The notes beneath the pieces were generated by a model. The model was not told the DNA's origin and made no database searches. It saw only the letters and a list, made by a program, of their open reading frames with translations. This document shows, piece by piece, positions 8,796 through 17,411 of a DNA stretch of 64,000 bases (position 1 is the stretch's first letter; every line of letters begins with the position of its first letter). Made by a program: the position numbers and the translations under genes. This DNA comes from Cohnella endophytica (GTDB lineage: Bacteria > Bacillota > Bacilli > Paenibacillales > Paenibacillaceae), in the NCBI RefSeq assembly GCF_003628305.1, contig NZ_RBZM01000003.1, positions 62,001 to 126,000 on the forward strand, in the 5' to 3' direction.

Positions 8796-9770
8796 ATGAC
8801 CTCACAAAGATATCGATTATTGACTCTGTTGACCTGTATCGGGATGTTCCTCGTCTTAATCGCCGGCGTACTCGTTACGAATACGGATTCCGGTCGCGGA
8901 TGCGGTTCGGACTGGCCGCTGTGCAACGGTAAATTCGTGCCGGCTCATACGGTGGAATCGTTCGTGGAATACAGTCACCGGATGATCAGCGGTTTAGTCG
9001 GCTTGCTAGTAGGCGCGACTTTCCTCGTGACATGGTTCTGGAAACCGGCCCGCCAACGGGAAAATAAGCTTTACGCCGGAGGCGCGTTGCTGTTTACGGT
9101 GATGCAAGCCATTCTCGGCGCGATGGCCGTCGTCTGGGAGCAATCCTCGCTCGTTCTGGCGCTCCATTTCGGCATTTCTTTATTCGCTTTTACTTGTACC
9201 TGGTTGTTATATAAGTTGGCTAAGCGTCAAGCGAACGAGCCAGCGGGAGCAACGGGAACGTCCGGAACGTCGGGGTTAGCCTCCGGCAATCCGTTAACCG
9301 CGTCGCTGCCGAGGGCGCTGTATCGCAGCATGATCGCCGTTCTCGTTTACTGCTACGGCGTCGTCTATCTCGGCGCTTACATTCGTCATACGAGCTCCGG
9401 CGGCGCTTGCGAAGGCTGGCCGCTGTGCAACGGCGAAGTGGTGCCCGAGCTGTCCGGATCGACGGCGATCGCTTTCGCTCATCGGATCGCGGCGCTGCTG
9501 TTACTCGTGCTGGTCGCGTTTCTCGTCTCTTACGTTCGCAGAACGGCCGGCAAAGGCTCGGAGTTGACCTCGATCGCCAATAAGGCGCTCGTGCTCGTCT
9601 GCATGCAAGTGCTGAGCGGCGGATTGCTATCGTTGACGTTAAGCAACGAAGACGTATACGTATTTACCGGATTATTGCACACCGTCATTATCTCGGCACT
9701 CTTCAGCATGCTGGTTCTGCTAGCCATTCGAACGCGGCAATTTTCCCGTAAGTCCCTACCCGGAGGTTAA
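8796..9770 (+). CDS. ctaA: Heme A synthase
   Basis: A 324-residue COX15/CtaA family membrane enzyme that oxidises the C8 methyl of heme O to give heme A for cytochrome aa3 oxidase. Eight transmembrane segments are evident in two homologous halves. Each half carries a Cys pair, GCGSDWPLC and ACEGWPLC, and heme-ligand His candidates occur in EYSHRM, LALHFG, FAHRIA and LLHTV. The ATG at 8796 is used (GGGG 6 bases upstream); 8790 is an alternative. A TATAAT at 8742-8747 may be its -10 box, but no matching -35 was found. Its stop is 3 bases before ubiD. Confidence 0.94.
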   Translation: MTSQRYRLLTLLTCIGMFLVLIAGVLVTNTDSGRGCGSDWPLCNGKFVPAHTVESFVEYSHRMISGLVGLLVGATFLVTWFWKPARQRENKLYAGGALLFTVMQAILGAMAVVWEQSSLVLALHFGISLFAFTCTWLLYKLAKRQANEPAGATGTSGTSGLASGNPLTASLPRALYRSMIAVLVYCYGVVYLGAYIRHTSSGGACEGWPLCNGEVVPELSGSTAIAFAHRIAALLLLVLVAFLVSYVRRTAGKGSELTSIANKALVLVCMQVLSGGLLSLTLSNEDVYVFTGLLHTVIISALFSMLVLLAIRTRQFSRKSLPGG

Positions 9771-9773
9771 TTT

Positions 9774-11555
9774 ATGATTTTTCAGTCGCTTAGGCCATTT
9801 ATCGACGTATTACGCCAGAACAACGAGCTCGTCATCATCGAAGCGCCCGTGGACCCCGTGCTCGAGATCGCCGAAATTCACCGTCGGGTTATCGAGCGGG
9901 AAGGTCCCGCGTTGTTGTTCACGAACGTGAAAGGCAGTACGTTTCCCGTCGTCACGAACCTGTTCGGCACGCAGAAGAGGGTGGATCTCGCCTTTGGACC
10001 TCGACCCGAACAGCTCGTGCAGCAATTGATCGGCTCCGTCGATTCCTTGCTTCCGCCTTCGTTTAACGCGTTATGGGGGCAACGGAACATGTTCTTCGAC
10101 CTACTGAAGGTCGGATTTAAGAAGGTGCCCGCCGAACGCGCTCCGATCCTTCAAGTGTCGCGCAGGGAAAAGCCGCTCGAGGGCATTCCGGCGATTACGA
10201 GCTGGCAAGAGGACGGCGGTCCTTTCGTGACGTTACCGCTTGTATACACGGAGCATCCGAATAATCGCAAAAATCACAACCTAGGCATGTACCGGATGCA
10301 GATCTTCGATTCGCAGACGACGGGCATGCATTGGCAAATTCATAAAGGCGGCGGCTTCCATTACCACGAAGCGGAGAAACGGGGAGAGCCTCTGCCCGTT
10401 ACCGTATTTCTGGGCGGTCCGCCGGCGCTTATCGCTTCCGCGATCGCGCCGATGCCCGAGAACATGCCGGAGCTGATGCTGGCGTCGCTCATCATGGGCG
10501 GCAAGCTGCCAATGGTAGATAACCCGTTGGGCGGCCATCGGATTCCCGCGGAGGCGGAATTCGCCATCGTCGGCAGGGTCATGCCGCATGAACGGCGCCC
10601 GGAAGGACCATTCGGCGATCACTTCGGCTATTACTCCCTCGTGCACGACTTCCCGGTGTTCAAAGTGGATCACGTATGGCACCGGAAAGACGCGATCTAC
10701 CCCGCGACCATCGTCGGCAAGCCGAAGCAGGAAGATTACTTCCTTGGCGAGTACTTGCAGCGGCTCCTTTCGCCCGCATTTCCGATGGTTATGCCAGGCG
10801 TGCGCAGTTTGTGGGCGTACGCGGAGACGGGCGTGCATGCGCTGGCCGCGGCGGTCGTTCGCGAGAGCTACTCCAGGGAAGCCCTCGGTACGGCTTTCCG
10901 CATTCTCGGGGAAGGACAGCTGTCGCTAACGAAATTCCTGATCCTCACGGATCGTCCGATGGACTTGGCCGATTTCCCGCTGCTGTTGGAAACCGTACTG
11001 GAAAGGTTCGATCCGTTCAAGGATCTATTCGTCTTCGACCAAACGTCGCACGATACGCTGGATTATACCGGTCCGCGTCTTAACCATGGCAGCAAAGCCG
11101 TGCTGCTCGGCGTAGGCGATCCGGTTCGGCAGCTTCCGGGCGAATACGAAGGCGGTCCGATTCCCGGAATCCATAAAGTCAAACCTTATTGCCGCGGTTG
11201 TCTCGTCGTCGAAGGCGCGACTTACGCGGAAGATCCGGAGCTCGGCTCCCGTCTCGCGGAACGTCTCGCGGAAGAGAACTGTCCATGGCCTCTGATCGTA
11301 ATCGCGGACGATGCGGATATCGCGGACGGACAAACGGCATTCCTATGGGCGACGTTCACGCGCTTTAATCCGGCGGCCGATATTTACGCGGTAAGCGAAG
11401 CCGGGCGTCATCACATCGGGTACAAGCTTCCGATCGTCATCGACGCGCGCATGAAGCCGGGATACCCGGACGAATTGATCGCCCGAGACGATATCGTCGA
11501 GCTGGCGGATCGCAGATGGAAAGAATATTTCCAAACGACTGGCTGGAACGGCTAA
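9774..11555 (+). CDS. UbiD family decarboxylase, possibly for menaquinone
   Basis: A 593-residue UbiD-superfamily decarboxylase. These cytoplasmic enzymes use prenylated FMN made by UbiX to decarboxylate aromatic or unsaturated acids. Family features include the central HLGMYRMQIFD-like region (NLGMYRMQ), PEGPFGDHFGYYS, and an acidic C-terminal half. GGAGG lies 8 bases before the ATG, inside the end of ctaA, so the two genes are co-transcribed. Since mqnE of the futalosine pathway lies about 4 kb away, the likely substrate is a naphthoate precursor of menaquinone (inference). No ubiX is visible in the window. Confidence 0.85.
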   Translation: MIFQSLRPFIDVLRQNNELVIIEAPVDPVLEIAEIHRRVIEREGPALLFTNVKGSTFPVVTNLFGTQKRVDLAFGPRPEQLVQQLIGSVDSLLPPSFNALWGQRNMFFDLLKVGFKKVPAERAPILQVSRREKPLEGIPAITSWQEDGGPFVTLPLVYTEHPNNRKNHNLGMYRMQIFDSQTTGMHWQIHKGGGFHYHEAEKRGEPLPVTVFLGGPPALIASAIAPMPENMPELMLASLIMGGKLPMVDNPLGGHRIPAEAEFAIVGRVMPHERRPEGPFGDHFGYYSLVHDFPVFKVDHVWHRKDAIYPATIVGKPKQEDYFLGEYLQRLLSPAFPMVMPGVRSLWAYAETGVHALAAAVVRESYSREALGTAFRILGEGQLSLTKFLILTDRPMDLADFPLLLETVLERFDPFKDLFVFDQTSHDTLDYTGPRLNHGSKAVLLGVGDPVRQLPGEYEGGPIPGIHKVKPYCRGCLVVEGATYAEDPELGSRLAERLAEENCPWPLIVIADDADIADGQTAFLWATFTRFNPAADIYAVSEAGRHHIGYKLPIVIDARMKPGYPDELIARDDIVELADRRWKEYFQTTGWNG

Positions 11556-11570
11556 TAAGCCCGGCTAACT

Positions 11571-11618
11571 ATAAGGAGACGGCAGCTGCCCAATCGGATT
11601 CGGTTGAGCGCGCCGTCT
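11571..11618 (+). terminator. Possible hairpin after the ubiD gene
   Basis: TAAGGAGACGGC can pair with GCCGTCTCTTA across about 24 bases. No T-run follows, so termination is uncertain. Confidence 0.35.
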
Positions 11619-11675
11619 CTTATGCGTTACAATGGAGCAATGAGGTCGTCGAATCGGCGGCAAGGAGGCATGGCC

Positions 11676-12386
11676 TTGCTTAGAGAGTTATTCGGCGAAG
11701 AGCCGAGACGGTGGACGGGAGCTTCGCTCGAAACGGTGCAGGCGATGGAGCAATTCGCTCTGCTGTCCGCGGAGCTGGCCGAACGGTCGCCGCAACAAGC
11801 CGCGGCTTATCGTACGCTCGCGATCTGGACGGAAGGCTTGCTTCGTTCAATGGACGAGCTGGAACAAAGCTGTTACGCGGCCGGAGAGTACGCGAAGCGG
11901 ATACGTCATACTCTCGTAGACGAGATGGATTTCAAAGAGCGGGCGGATTATCACCGGCACGTGTATTACGATAAAAATGCTTATATCCGGGTATTCGCTT
12001 TATTAGACAAGCTTGGAACGTTGTTGAACAGGCTGCTCGGATTGCAAACCGAACGCATTAAGGAGCGCTTCTCTTACTTTACGATGCTTCGCAATTTACG
12101 CGACAATCAGTGGCACGCCGAGCTTACGAATCCGCTTGACGAGCTAAAGCAGCGTTCCCAAGGGGCGATGAGCCGGCTTCGTATCCGCAGAAACCTGGAA
12201 ATTCACCAGATGAACGCGGAACTCAGGGATGATCTGAACCAGAGCATCGGCAACAAGTACGTCCGGCGGACGTTGGAAGATTTGGACGCCAACCTGGCCG
12301 ATCTGAACGATAGCTTGGAAATGGTTCAAGGCTCTCTTTATCATGCTTTTAGATTCGGGTGCAAATGGTTGCGCAATACAAACTAG
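11676..12386 (+). CDS. HEPN-domain protein (Cthe_2314-like)
   Basis: A 236-residue, all-helical protein that I place in the Cthe_2314-type HEPN group. The diagnostic motif is R-x4-H in LRDNQWHAEL, the signature of HEPN ribonucleases. The helices around it are rich in Glu, Arg and Leu, as in HEPN four-helix bundles. TTG at 11676 is chosen because AAGGAGG ends 7 bases upstream; the ATG at 11670 is only 1 base after it. HEPN proteins act in toxin-antitoxin or RNA-processing roles, but no partner nucleotidyltransferase or antitoxin gene lies beside it, so a housekeeping role is equally possible. Confidence 0.7.
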   Translation: MLRELFGEEPRRWTGASLETVQAMEQFALLSAELAERSPQQAAAYRTLAIWTEGLLRSMDELEQSCYAAGEYAKRIRHTLVDEMDFKERADYHRHVYYDKNAYIRVFALLDKLGTLLNRLLGLQTERIKERFSYFTMLRNLRDNQWHAELTNPLDELKQRSQGAMSRLRIRRNLEIHQMNAELRDDLNQSIGNKYVRRTLEDLDANLADLNDSLEMVQGSLYHAFRFGCKWLRNTN

Positions 12387-12413
12387 GCTAGACGGTGACG
12401 GGAGGGGAGCCGC

Positions 12414-13190
12414 GTGAAGCTGCTGGGAAGAACGGCATTGATTACGGGAAGCGCCAAAGGATTGGGGCGCCGGACGGCGCTGGAGCTCGCTTCGAATGGC
12501 TGCGACGTGGCCATTAATTACGTGACGAGCCGCGAGGAAGCCGAGCAGCTCAGACGCGATATCGAAGCGCTGGGGCGACGTTCTTGCGCGATTCAAGGGG
12601 ACATCGCGAGAGCGGACGATTCCGAAAGATTGGTATCGGAAGTCGAGAGTCGATTAGGCGGCGTGGATATTCTCGTGAACAACGCCGGCCCGTTTATCCG
12701 GGAGCGTCGCTTATTCGCGGATTATCGGCCGGAGGACATCCATTATTTGATGAACGGCAATCTCGTCGGCACGATGCTGATGGACCATCGGGTCTTGCCC
12801 GGAATGAGGGAGAGGCAGTGGGGGAGAATCATCCATTTCGGATTCGGACACGCTTCCGAAGCCCGTTCCTGGCCTCACAGAGCGGTCTACGCGGCGGCCA
12901 AAGTCGGTCTCGTCTCGTTCACGAAGACGCTTGCGGTCGAAGAAGCCTCCAGCGGCATTACGGTGAACATGATCTGTCCCGGAGACATCCGCGGAAGCAA
13001 CAAGGAGAAGAGCATCGCGGACGTCGACGGAGTGATCGACGACGAATCGCCGCGCGGCCGCCCCGGCACGGGAGAGGACGTGGCGAGAATGATCGCGTTC
13101 TTGTGCTTGCCCGAATCGGATTTCATAACGGGAAACACCATCGACGTTTCCGGAGGTTTGGATCCGATCAGAACCCATCTTAAGAGATGA
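12414..13190 (+). CDS. Short-chain dehydrogenase/reductase, FabG-like
   Basis: A 258-residue classical SDR. The Rossmann motif is TGSAKGLG, NNAG follows at strand 4, and the catalytic YxxxK is YAAAK. The C-terminal half has the ICPGDI loop and TGNTIDVSGG found in FabG-like enzymes. The usual catalytic Ser, 13 residues before the Tyr, appears to be His in IIHFGFGHASE; a Ser lies two residues later. It starts with GTG after GGGAGGGG. The substrate is unknown, and the altered Ser position makes a non-standard reaction or a structural role possible. Confidence 0.85.
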   Translation: MKLLGRTALITGSAKGLGRRTALELASNGCDVAINYVTSREEAEQLRRDIEALGRRSCAIQGDIARADDSERLVSEVESRLGGVDILVNNAGPFIRERRLFADYRPEDIHYLMNGNLVGTMLMDHRVLPGMRERQWGRIIHFGFGHASEARSWPHRAVYAAAKVGLVSFTKTLAVEEASSGITVNMICPGDIRGSNKEKSIADVDGVIDDESPRGRPGTGEDVARMIAFLCLPESDFITGNTIDVSGGLDPIRTHLKR

Positions 13191-13219
13191 CAAAAGGCCC
13201 TGCCGGATGGCAGAGCCTT
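13190..13219 (-). terminator. Terminator of the NifU-like gene
   Basis: An 11-bp stem with one mismatch (13194-13204 with 13209-13219), a four-base loop, and TTTT on the minus-strand 3' side. It also lies just after the SDR stop on the plus strand. Confidence 0.7.
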
Positions 13220-13240
13220 CTCACTTCTGAATAAGAAGAA

Positions 13241-13486
13241 TCAGAACACTTGAACGACTTCTTGAATTCCTTCGACTTCTTCCAACAATGCGCGCTCGAT
13301 ACCTGCTTTGAGCGTAATCGTGGAACTAGGGCAACTACCGCAAGCGCCCATTAGGCGCAATTTAACGATACCGTCCTCGATGTCGACCAATTCAACGTCT
13401 CCTCCGTCGCGTTGCAAGAACGGACGCAACTTATCGAGAACGTCGATGACTTCATCATACTGAGTGCTTGGAGCATTCGTACTCAT
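13241..13486 (-). CDS. NifU-domain Fe-S scaffold protein (YutI-like)
   Basis: An 81-residue protein matching the C-terminal NifU domain used as an Fe-S carrier. The cluster-binding CxxC is GACGSCPSS, within a typical [14 protein letters not shown] context. The ATG at 13486 is preferred: AAAGGAG lies 9 bases upstream, while the earlier in-frame ATG (13492) is only 3 bases from it. It works in Fe-S cluster transfer in the cytoplasm. It diverges from yuzB, and an IscA-like gene lies 3.4 kb away, so Fe-S functions cluster here as around B. subtilis yutI/yuzB/yutM (from memory). Confidence 0.92.
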   Translation of the reverse strand: MSTNAPSTQYDEVIDVLDKLRPFLQRDGGDVELVDIEDGIVKLRLMGACGSCPSSTITLKAGIERALLEEVEGIQEVVQVF

Positions 13487-13592
13487 TATCATCCACTCCT
13501 TTCAAGATCTATTATAGTACAAAAAGTCAGGTTTTCAAACAGACATGGACGCGAATCCGCATTTGCATAAAAGGGAAGGAATGGTCGGAACC

Positions 13593-13859
13593 ATGAATAT
13601 CGTGGAGTTCTGCGTGAGCAACATGCACCACGGAACCGACCGGGTGCTTAAGAAACTTGAGCAACGCGGCGATATAGAAGTAATCGAATACGGCTGTCTT
13701 GGCAATTGCGGAGAATGTTTCCTGTCTCCGTACGCCTTAGTCAACGGGGAAAGCATCGTTGCCGAGACGGCGGAACAACTCTACGAGCTAATCCTTGAAG
13801 CCGTCGAACGGCAGCAACTTGACCGGGAAGCCTTGGACAAGCTGCTTGACGATCTCTAA
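13593..13859 (+). CDS. yuzB: YuzB family (DUF1450) protein
   Basis: An 88-residue protein with the YuzB/DUF1450 pattern: an N-terminal IVEFCVSNMHHG, then YGCLGNCGECFLSPYALVNGE. The Cys-x4-Cys-x2-Cys-x2-like cluster suggests metal or Fe-S binding, but the function of the family is unknown. The ATG at 13593 aligns with the family start and has AAGGA 12 bases upstream; an earlier in-frame ATG (13545) would add 16 unrelated residues. The 3' end overlaps the convergent flavoprotein gene by 4 bases. Confidence 0.9.
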   Translation: MNIVEFCVSNMHHGTDRVLKKLEQRGDIEVIEYGCLGNCGECFLSPYALVNGESIVAETAEQLYELILEAVERQQLDREALDKLLDDL

Positions 13860-14914
13860 CCGAAGTGGCGTTTGCTCTTCCAGAGCACGCCGCTTTTTAG
13901 CATGCGCGGAATTCTGCCCAGTAGCGGAGTCGTTCCCATCAGGCCGAAGCCGGATTTTTTGCCAAGGGAACCAAGCACGCCCTTCAGCTTAATGCCTCCC
14001 AGCTTCGGTTCCTTGTTCTCCCAGCGGGCTTTGATCACTTCGGCGACTTGTTTGCCTTGCGCGCCGGCAAGCTGGGCGCTAGGGGAGAACGGCTGGCTTG
14101 AGCAATCTCCGATCACGTAGACGTGCGGAACATCCGGCAATTCGTGATACGAGTTTACGATAAGGCGACCTTGCGAATCCTTAGGCAGCTCAATTCGTTG
14201 AACGAGCTCCACAGGCTGGATGCCGGCCGTCCATAAGGTCACGTCCGTAGCTATCTGCTCGTCCCCGTTGTGCACGACTCCTTGTTCGAGTTGCGTGATG
14301 CCGATATGCGAACGCATTTCCACATCATGCTCTCTGAACCAGGAAGCGACGTACTCCTGGAGTTTGTTCGGGAAAGCGGACATGACGCTATTGCCCCGAT
14401 CTAGAATGCGTATGTTGATATCGGACCGTGCTTCCCTCAGTTCAGCCGCGATCTCGACTCCGCTCAATCCTCCGCCGACGATGGATAGTTGACCGTAAGG
14501 ACGAATATCGTTGATCAACTGGAAGGTTTTGCGCGTAGCGGATAATGATTGAATGCTGCAGGAATAGTCCGAAGCTCCGATAATCCCATGATAATTATCG
14601 GTGCAGCCGAGCGCGATGACCAAGGAATCGTAAGATAGCGGTTCCTGTTCCGTAATATTGACGACGCGTTGCTCTAGATCGATATCGGTAATATCCCCGT
14701 AGACACACTTAAGCTGGGGGTGGCTTGGGAAATTGACGCGAATCTCCAAATCCGATACCGTTCCCGCCGCTAAAGCGTAGTATTCCGTTTTAAGCCCTTG
14801 ATAAGGCATACGGTCGACGAGAAACAGTTGGGCATCCTTAGGGAGATGCTCCAGCAGCTCCTGAATAACCATCAAACCTCCGTAACCTCCGCCTAATACG
14901 ACGACCTTACTCAT
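13856..14914 (-). CDS. NAD(P)/FAD-dependent oxidoreductase (YutJ/NDH-2-like)
   Basis: A 352-residue flavoprotein of the type II NADH dehydrogenase superfamily. Dinucleotide-binding motifs are VVVLGGGYGGL at the N-terminus (FAD) and LSIVGGGLSGVEIA in the middle (NADH). The YVIGDCS motif near residue 275 contacts FAD. AAAAAGGAG lies 8 bases before the ATG. Shorter than the NDH-2 at 20955 and without an obvious amphipathic C-terminal anchor, it resembles B. subtilis YutJ, also next to yuzB. Electron acceptor and physiological role are unproven. Confidence 0.88.
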   Translation of the reverse strand: MSKVVVLGGGYGGLMVIQELLEHLPKDAQLFLVDRMPYQGLKTEYYALAAGTVSDLEIRVNFPSHPQLKCVYGDITDIDLEQRVVNITEQEPLSYDSLVIALGCTDNYHGIIGASDYSCSIQSLSATRKTFQLINDIRPYGQLSIVGGGLSGVEIAAELREARSDINIRILDRGNSVMSAFPNKLQEYVASWFREHDVEMRSHIGITQLEQGVVHNGDEQIATDVTLWTAGIQPVELVQRIELPKDSQGRLIVNSYHELPDVPHVYVIGDCSSQPFSPSAQLAGAQGKQVAEVIKARWENKEPKLGGIKLKGVLGSLGKKSGFGLMGTTPLLGRIPRMLKSGVLWKSKRHFG

Positions 14915-14971
14915 ACAGTGATCTCCTTTTTACCAAACGATGATGTCGGGTAGCCTTAGTATGACACAGAA

Positions 14972-14999
14972 GAGTCCCCGTCTACCCAACGGGGAACTC
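14972..14999 (-). terminator. Terminator of mqnE
   Basis: On the minus strand, GAGTTCCCCGT pairs with ACGGGGACTC around a 7-base loop, followed by a moderately T-rich stretch. Confidence 0.55.
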
Positions 15000-15002
15000 A
15001 GT

Positions 15003-16106
15003 TTATTCGTATATTTTGACTTCATTGTAGAAAGTATCACGTTCGACGGGGATCCGTCCAGAGCCTTTAATCAACCACACGAGATCTTCCCGAGTAATTC
15101 CCGCCGGAGTCAGAGCGCCTGCGGCATGGCTGATTTTCTCCCGAACGATCGTGCCGTGCGCGTCGGAGGCACCCATTGTAAGCGCTACCTGCGTCAATTG
15201 CGTCCCGATGTTGATGAAATACGCTTTAATGTGCTGAATATTGTCGAGCATCAACCGGCTGATCGCGATTGCCTTCAGATCGTCGAACGCGGAGTTGCGC
15301 CGGCGGATGCTGGCTTTCGGGCTGATCGGCTGCATGGAGAGCGGGATGAATACTTGGAAGCCGTTCGTCTCGTCCTGCAGGTCGCGGATGTGGAGCATAT
15401 GCCGGACGCGTTCCTCGATCGATTCGACGGAACCGTAAAGCATTGTCGTATGCGTGCGCAAACCGAGTTGATGGGCCGTCCGGTGAACTTCCAAATATTG
15501 CTCGATATTGGCTTTGTCCACTCGCATTTTTTTGCGATATTGATCGGATAAGATTTCCGCTCCGCCGCCCGTTAACGTCTCGAGTCCGGCAGCGATGAGC
15601 CGTTCGAGCACTTCTTTGTAGGTCAGGCCCGAGATGCGGGAGAAGAAATCGATCTCGGCCGCCGTGTAGGCTTTTATCGTCACGCTCGGGTATTTCAGCT
15701 TGAGCGCGCGGAGCGATTCGACGTAGTACTCGAAAGGCACGTTAGGATTGTGTCCGCCGACGATATGGAATTCGCGCACGCCGGGATGGATATGCTGTTC
15801 GACGTAGTCGATCATTTCCTGCGGGGATAACGTGTACGAGCCTTCCTGGCCTTCGTCTTTGCGGAAGTTGCAGAACGCGCAATGCGCCTCGCATACGTTC
15901 GTAAAGTAAAGACTCATATTCTCGATAAAATAAACTTTCTTGCCGTTCTTCCTTAAGTTAACCTCGTTGGCCAATTGGCCGATCGTCAGCAGGTCGTCGG
16001 AATGATATAGAAAAACGCCGTCTTCCAAGGTGAGGCGTTCGCCATTCCGAATTTTGTCGGCGATCTCGGCCATTTGGCGATCGGGATGCGTCGTAACGAG
16101 CGTCAT
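15003..16106 (-). CDS. mqnE: Aminofutalosine synthase
   Basis: A 367-residue radical SAM enzyme that makes aminofutalosine from 3-[(1-carboxyvinyl)oxy]benzoate in the futalosine route to menaquinone. The [4Fe-4S] motif is CEAHCAFC (Cx3Cx2C) near residue 80. MqnE-type regions include the HIVGGHNPNVPFEYY stretch, GLETLTGGGAEI and VFIPLSMQP. The ATG at 16106 has AGGAGG 8 bases upstream; the frame extends further back without a ribosome site. It is monocistronic on the minus strand. With the UbiD-family gene nearby it suggests that this organism uses the futalosine rather than the classical Men pathway (inference). Confidence 0.93.
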   Translation of the reverse strand: MTLVTTHPDRQMAEIADKIRNGERLTLEDGVFLYHSDDLLTIGQLANEVNLRKNGKKVYFIENMSLYFTNVCEAHCAFCNFRKDEGQEGSYTLSPQEMIDYVEQHIHPGVREFHIVGGHNPNVPFEYYVESLRALKLKYPSVTIKAYTAAEIDFFSRISGLTYKEVLERLIAAGLETLTGGGAEILSDQYRKKMRVDKANIEQYLEVHRTAHQLGLRTHTTMLYGSVESIEERVRHMLHIRDLQDETNGFQVFIPLSMQPISPKASIRRRNSAFDDLKAIAISRLMLDNIQHIKAYFINIGTQLTQVALTMGASDAHGTIVREKISHAAGALTPAGITREDLVWLIKGSGRIPVERDTFYNEVKIYE

Positions 16107-16300
16107 GACATGCGCCTCCTGTATGCCTATTAGTATGGGAAAAGAGCATTCGTTCGATTGCGGCGCAGAAGTTTGTGAAAAAAAGAACTTAACTAAACCG
16201 CATTCGATCAATTCAGTGAACAACCTGTAAATATTATAAACCTGTTCATTATTCGCGGCAATAGGAAATAGAAAAGGTATAAAACCTGGCGTTTTCGGGA

Positions 16301-16822
16301 ATGAACTTGAATAATAAACATTTTATGGTTATTGTAATAAGGGGAAAATATCGAACGAGGCGGTGTATTGTACTGAAACCGGAGATTTTGCCATTAAGCG
16401 AACTTGAAAAACTGGACGAGGCTGAGAAAATTCAAACGTTGCAGCAGTATCGTGCGGCTTATACGATTAAAGACTTAAGCATGGCATGGCAGCTGTCGAA
16501 CCCGATTCAATATTACATGTGGTTGAAGAAGCAACGAATTTACGAACAAATCGTGCGCAGAGCGGATAAGTTCGAACCGTCGAAAGAATGGAAAAGACTT
16601 CAGGAGACGGAATCGCGCGAAGTCGAAAGAGGGCGTGTACGCGGCTTGTCCGCGGACCAATTCCGCTACATGCTGGATACCGATTCTTCGGGACCGGAGT
16701 TGGCGCACGTATTTCGCAGGTTGGCGGACTTCCTGCAGAACGAGCAGGGGCAATTCCGCTGCCGGATTGAATTGAAGGCGATAGCCCAGCAGGTAACGGG
16801 CGATACCTCACTTGAGGCGTAA
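16301..16822 (+). CDS. Hypothetical protein with a helix-turn-helix-like segment
   Basis: Up to 173 residues; no family recognised. The middle part (YTIKDLSMAWQLSNPIQYY) reads like a helix-turn-helix, and the rest is charged and helical, rich in Glu/Arg. The start is uncertain: the ATG at 16301 has only a weak ribosome site, and GAGGCGG near 16355 may serve a later non-ATG start around 16368-16374, giving about 150 residues. The stop is 49 bases before the IscA-like gene. A regulatory role is a guess from the HTH-like pattern. Confidence 0.6.
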   Translation: MNLNNKHFMVIVIRGKYRTRRCIVLKPEILPLSELEKLDEAEKIQTLQQYRAAYTIKDLSMAWQLSNPIQYYMWLKKQRIYEQIVRRADKFEPSKEWKRLQETESREVERGRVRGLSADQFRYMLDTDSSGPELAHVFRRLADFLQNEQGQFRCRIELKAIAQQVTGDTSLEA

Positions 16823-16871
16823 CACTCTCTAGAGTATACTAAAGAGAGTAACGCACGGGGAGGGAACCGAT

Positions 16872-17231
16872 ATGGTTAACATTAGCGAGTCGGCAACGGG
16901 TAAAATTCAAGAAATGCTGGCGGCGGAAGAGTCACCGAACTTGTTTCTGCGGATCGGGGTCAACGAAGGCGGTTGTAGCGGCTTCTCCTACGGGATGGGG
17001 TTCGACGACGAGATTAACGAAGGCGATAAAGAAATGGACATTCGCGGCGTAAAAGTCGTCGTTGACGGAGATAGCATGAAATATTTGAACGGGCTGGAGA
17101 TCGACTGGAAGGAATCCGCCATGGGCGGAGGCTTCACGATCCACAACCCTAACGCTACGGCTACTTGCGGCTGCGGTTCATCTTTCCGCACGGCAACGGA
17201 AGCGGGCAATCCTGCCGCCGAGCCTTGCTGA
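16872..17231 (+). CDS. HesB/IscA-type Fe-S assembly protein
   Basis: A 119-residue A-type Fe-S carrier. The three conserved Cys are present: one in GGCSGFSYGM and two in ATCGCGSSF near the C-terminus. The domain starts at the N-terminus (ISESATGKIQEML), as in YutM, SufA and ErpA. GGGAGGG precedes the ATG by 6 bases. It carries Fe-S clusters to apo-proteins in the cytoplasm. Gene order (NifU-like, YuzB, YutJ-like, IscA-like) parallels the B. subtilis yut region. A very strong terminator follows. Confidence 0.93.
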   Translation: MVNISESATGKIQEMLAAEESPNLFLRIGVNEGGCSGFSYGMGFDDEINEGDKEMDIRGVKVVVDGDSMKYLNGLEIDWKESAMGGGFTIHNPNATATCGCGSSFRTATEAGNPAAEPC

Positions 17232-17250
17232 CATAACTCATGAATGTTAG

Positions 17251-17296
17251 CCTCCCGAATCGCGTATTCCGATACGCGATTCGAGGAGGTTTTTTG
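17251..17296 (+). terminator. Terminator of the IscA-like gene
   Basis: A 17-bp near-perfect stem (17251-17267 with 17272-17289, one bulged base) closes a TCCG loop and is followed by TTTTTTG. Confidence 0.9.
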
Positions 17297-17306
17297 TTGC
17301 GATCGT

Positions 17307-17411
17307 TCAGGAGTCTTTGCCATGATGCTTTCCCATTCGCCGCAAAATATCGCCGATACCCATAATGATGATTCCGAGAGGAATTGCCAGCGTGAGCTCG
17401 TATTTCTCCAT
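17307..17411 (-). CDS. Possible 34-residue membrane peptide
   Basis: A minus-strand 34-codon frame encodes MEKYELTLAIPLGIIIMG, then IGDILRRMGKHHGKDS. This is a short soluble start, one hydrophobic helix of about 15 residues, and a basic tail: the profile of a small bacterial membrane peptide. AGGAAAG lies close upstream, with spacing of only 4 bases from AGGA. It ends just beyond the IscA-like gene's terminator. No family is recognised; support is the ribosome site, the membrane profile and the position in an otherwise empty gap. Confidence 0.45.
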   Translation of the reverse strand: MEKYELTLAIPLGIIIMGIGDILRRMGKHHGKDS

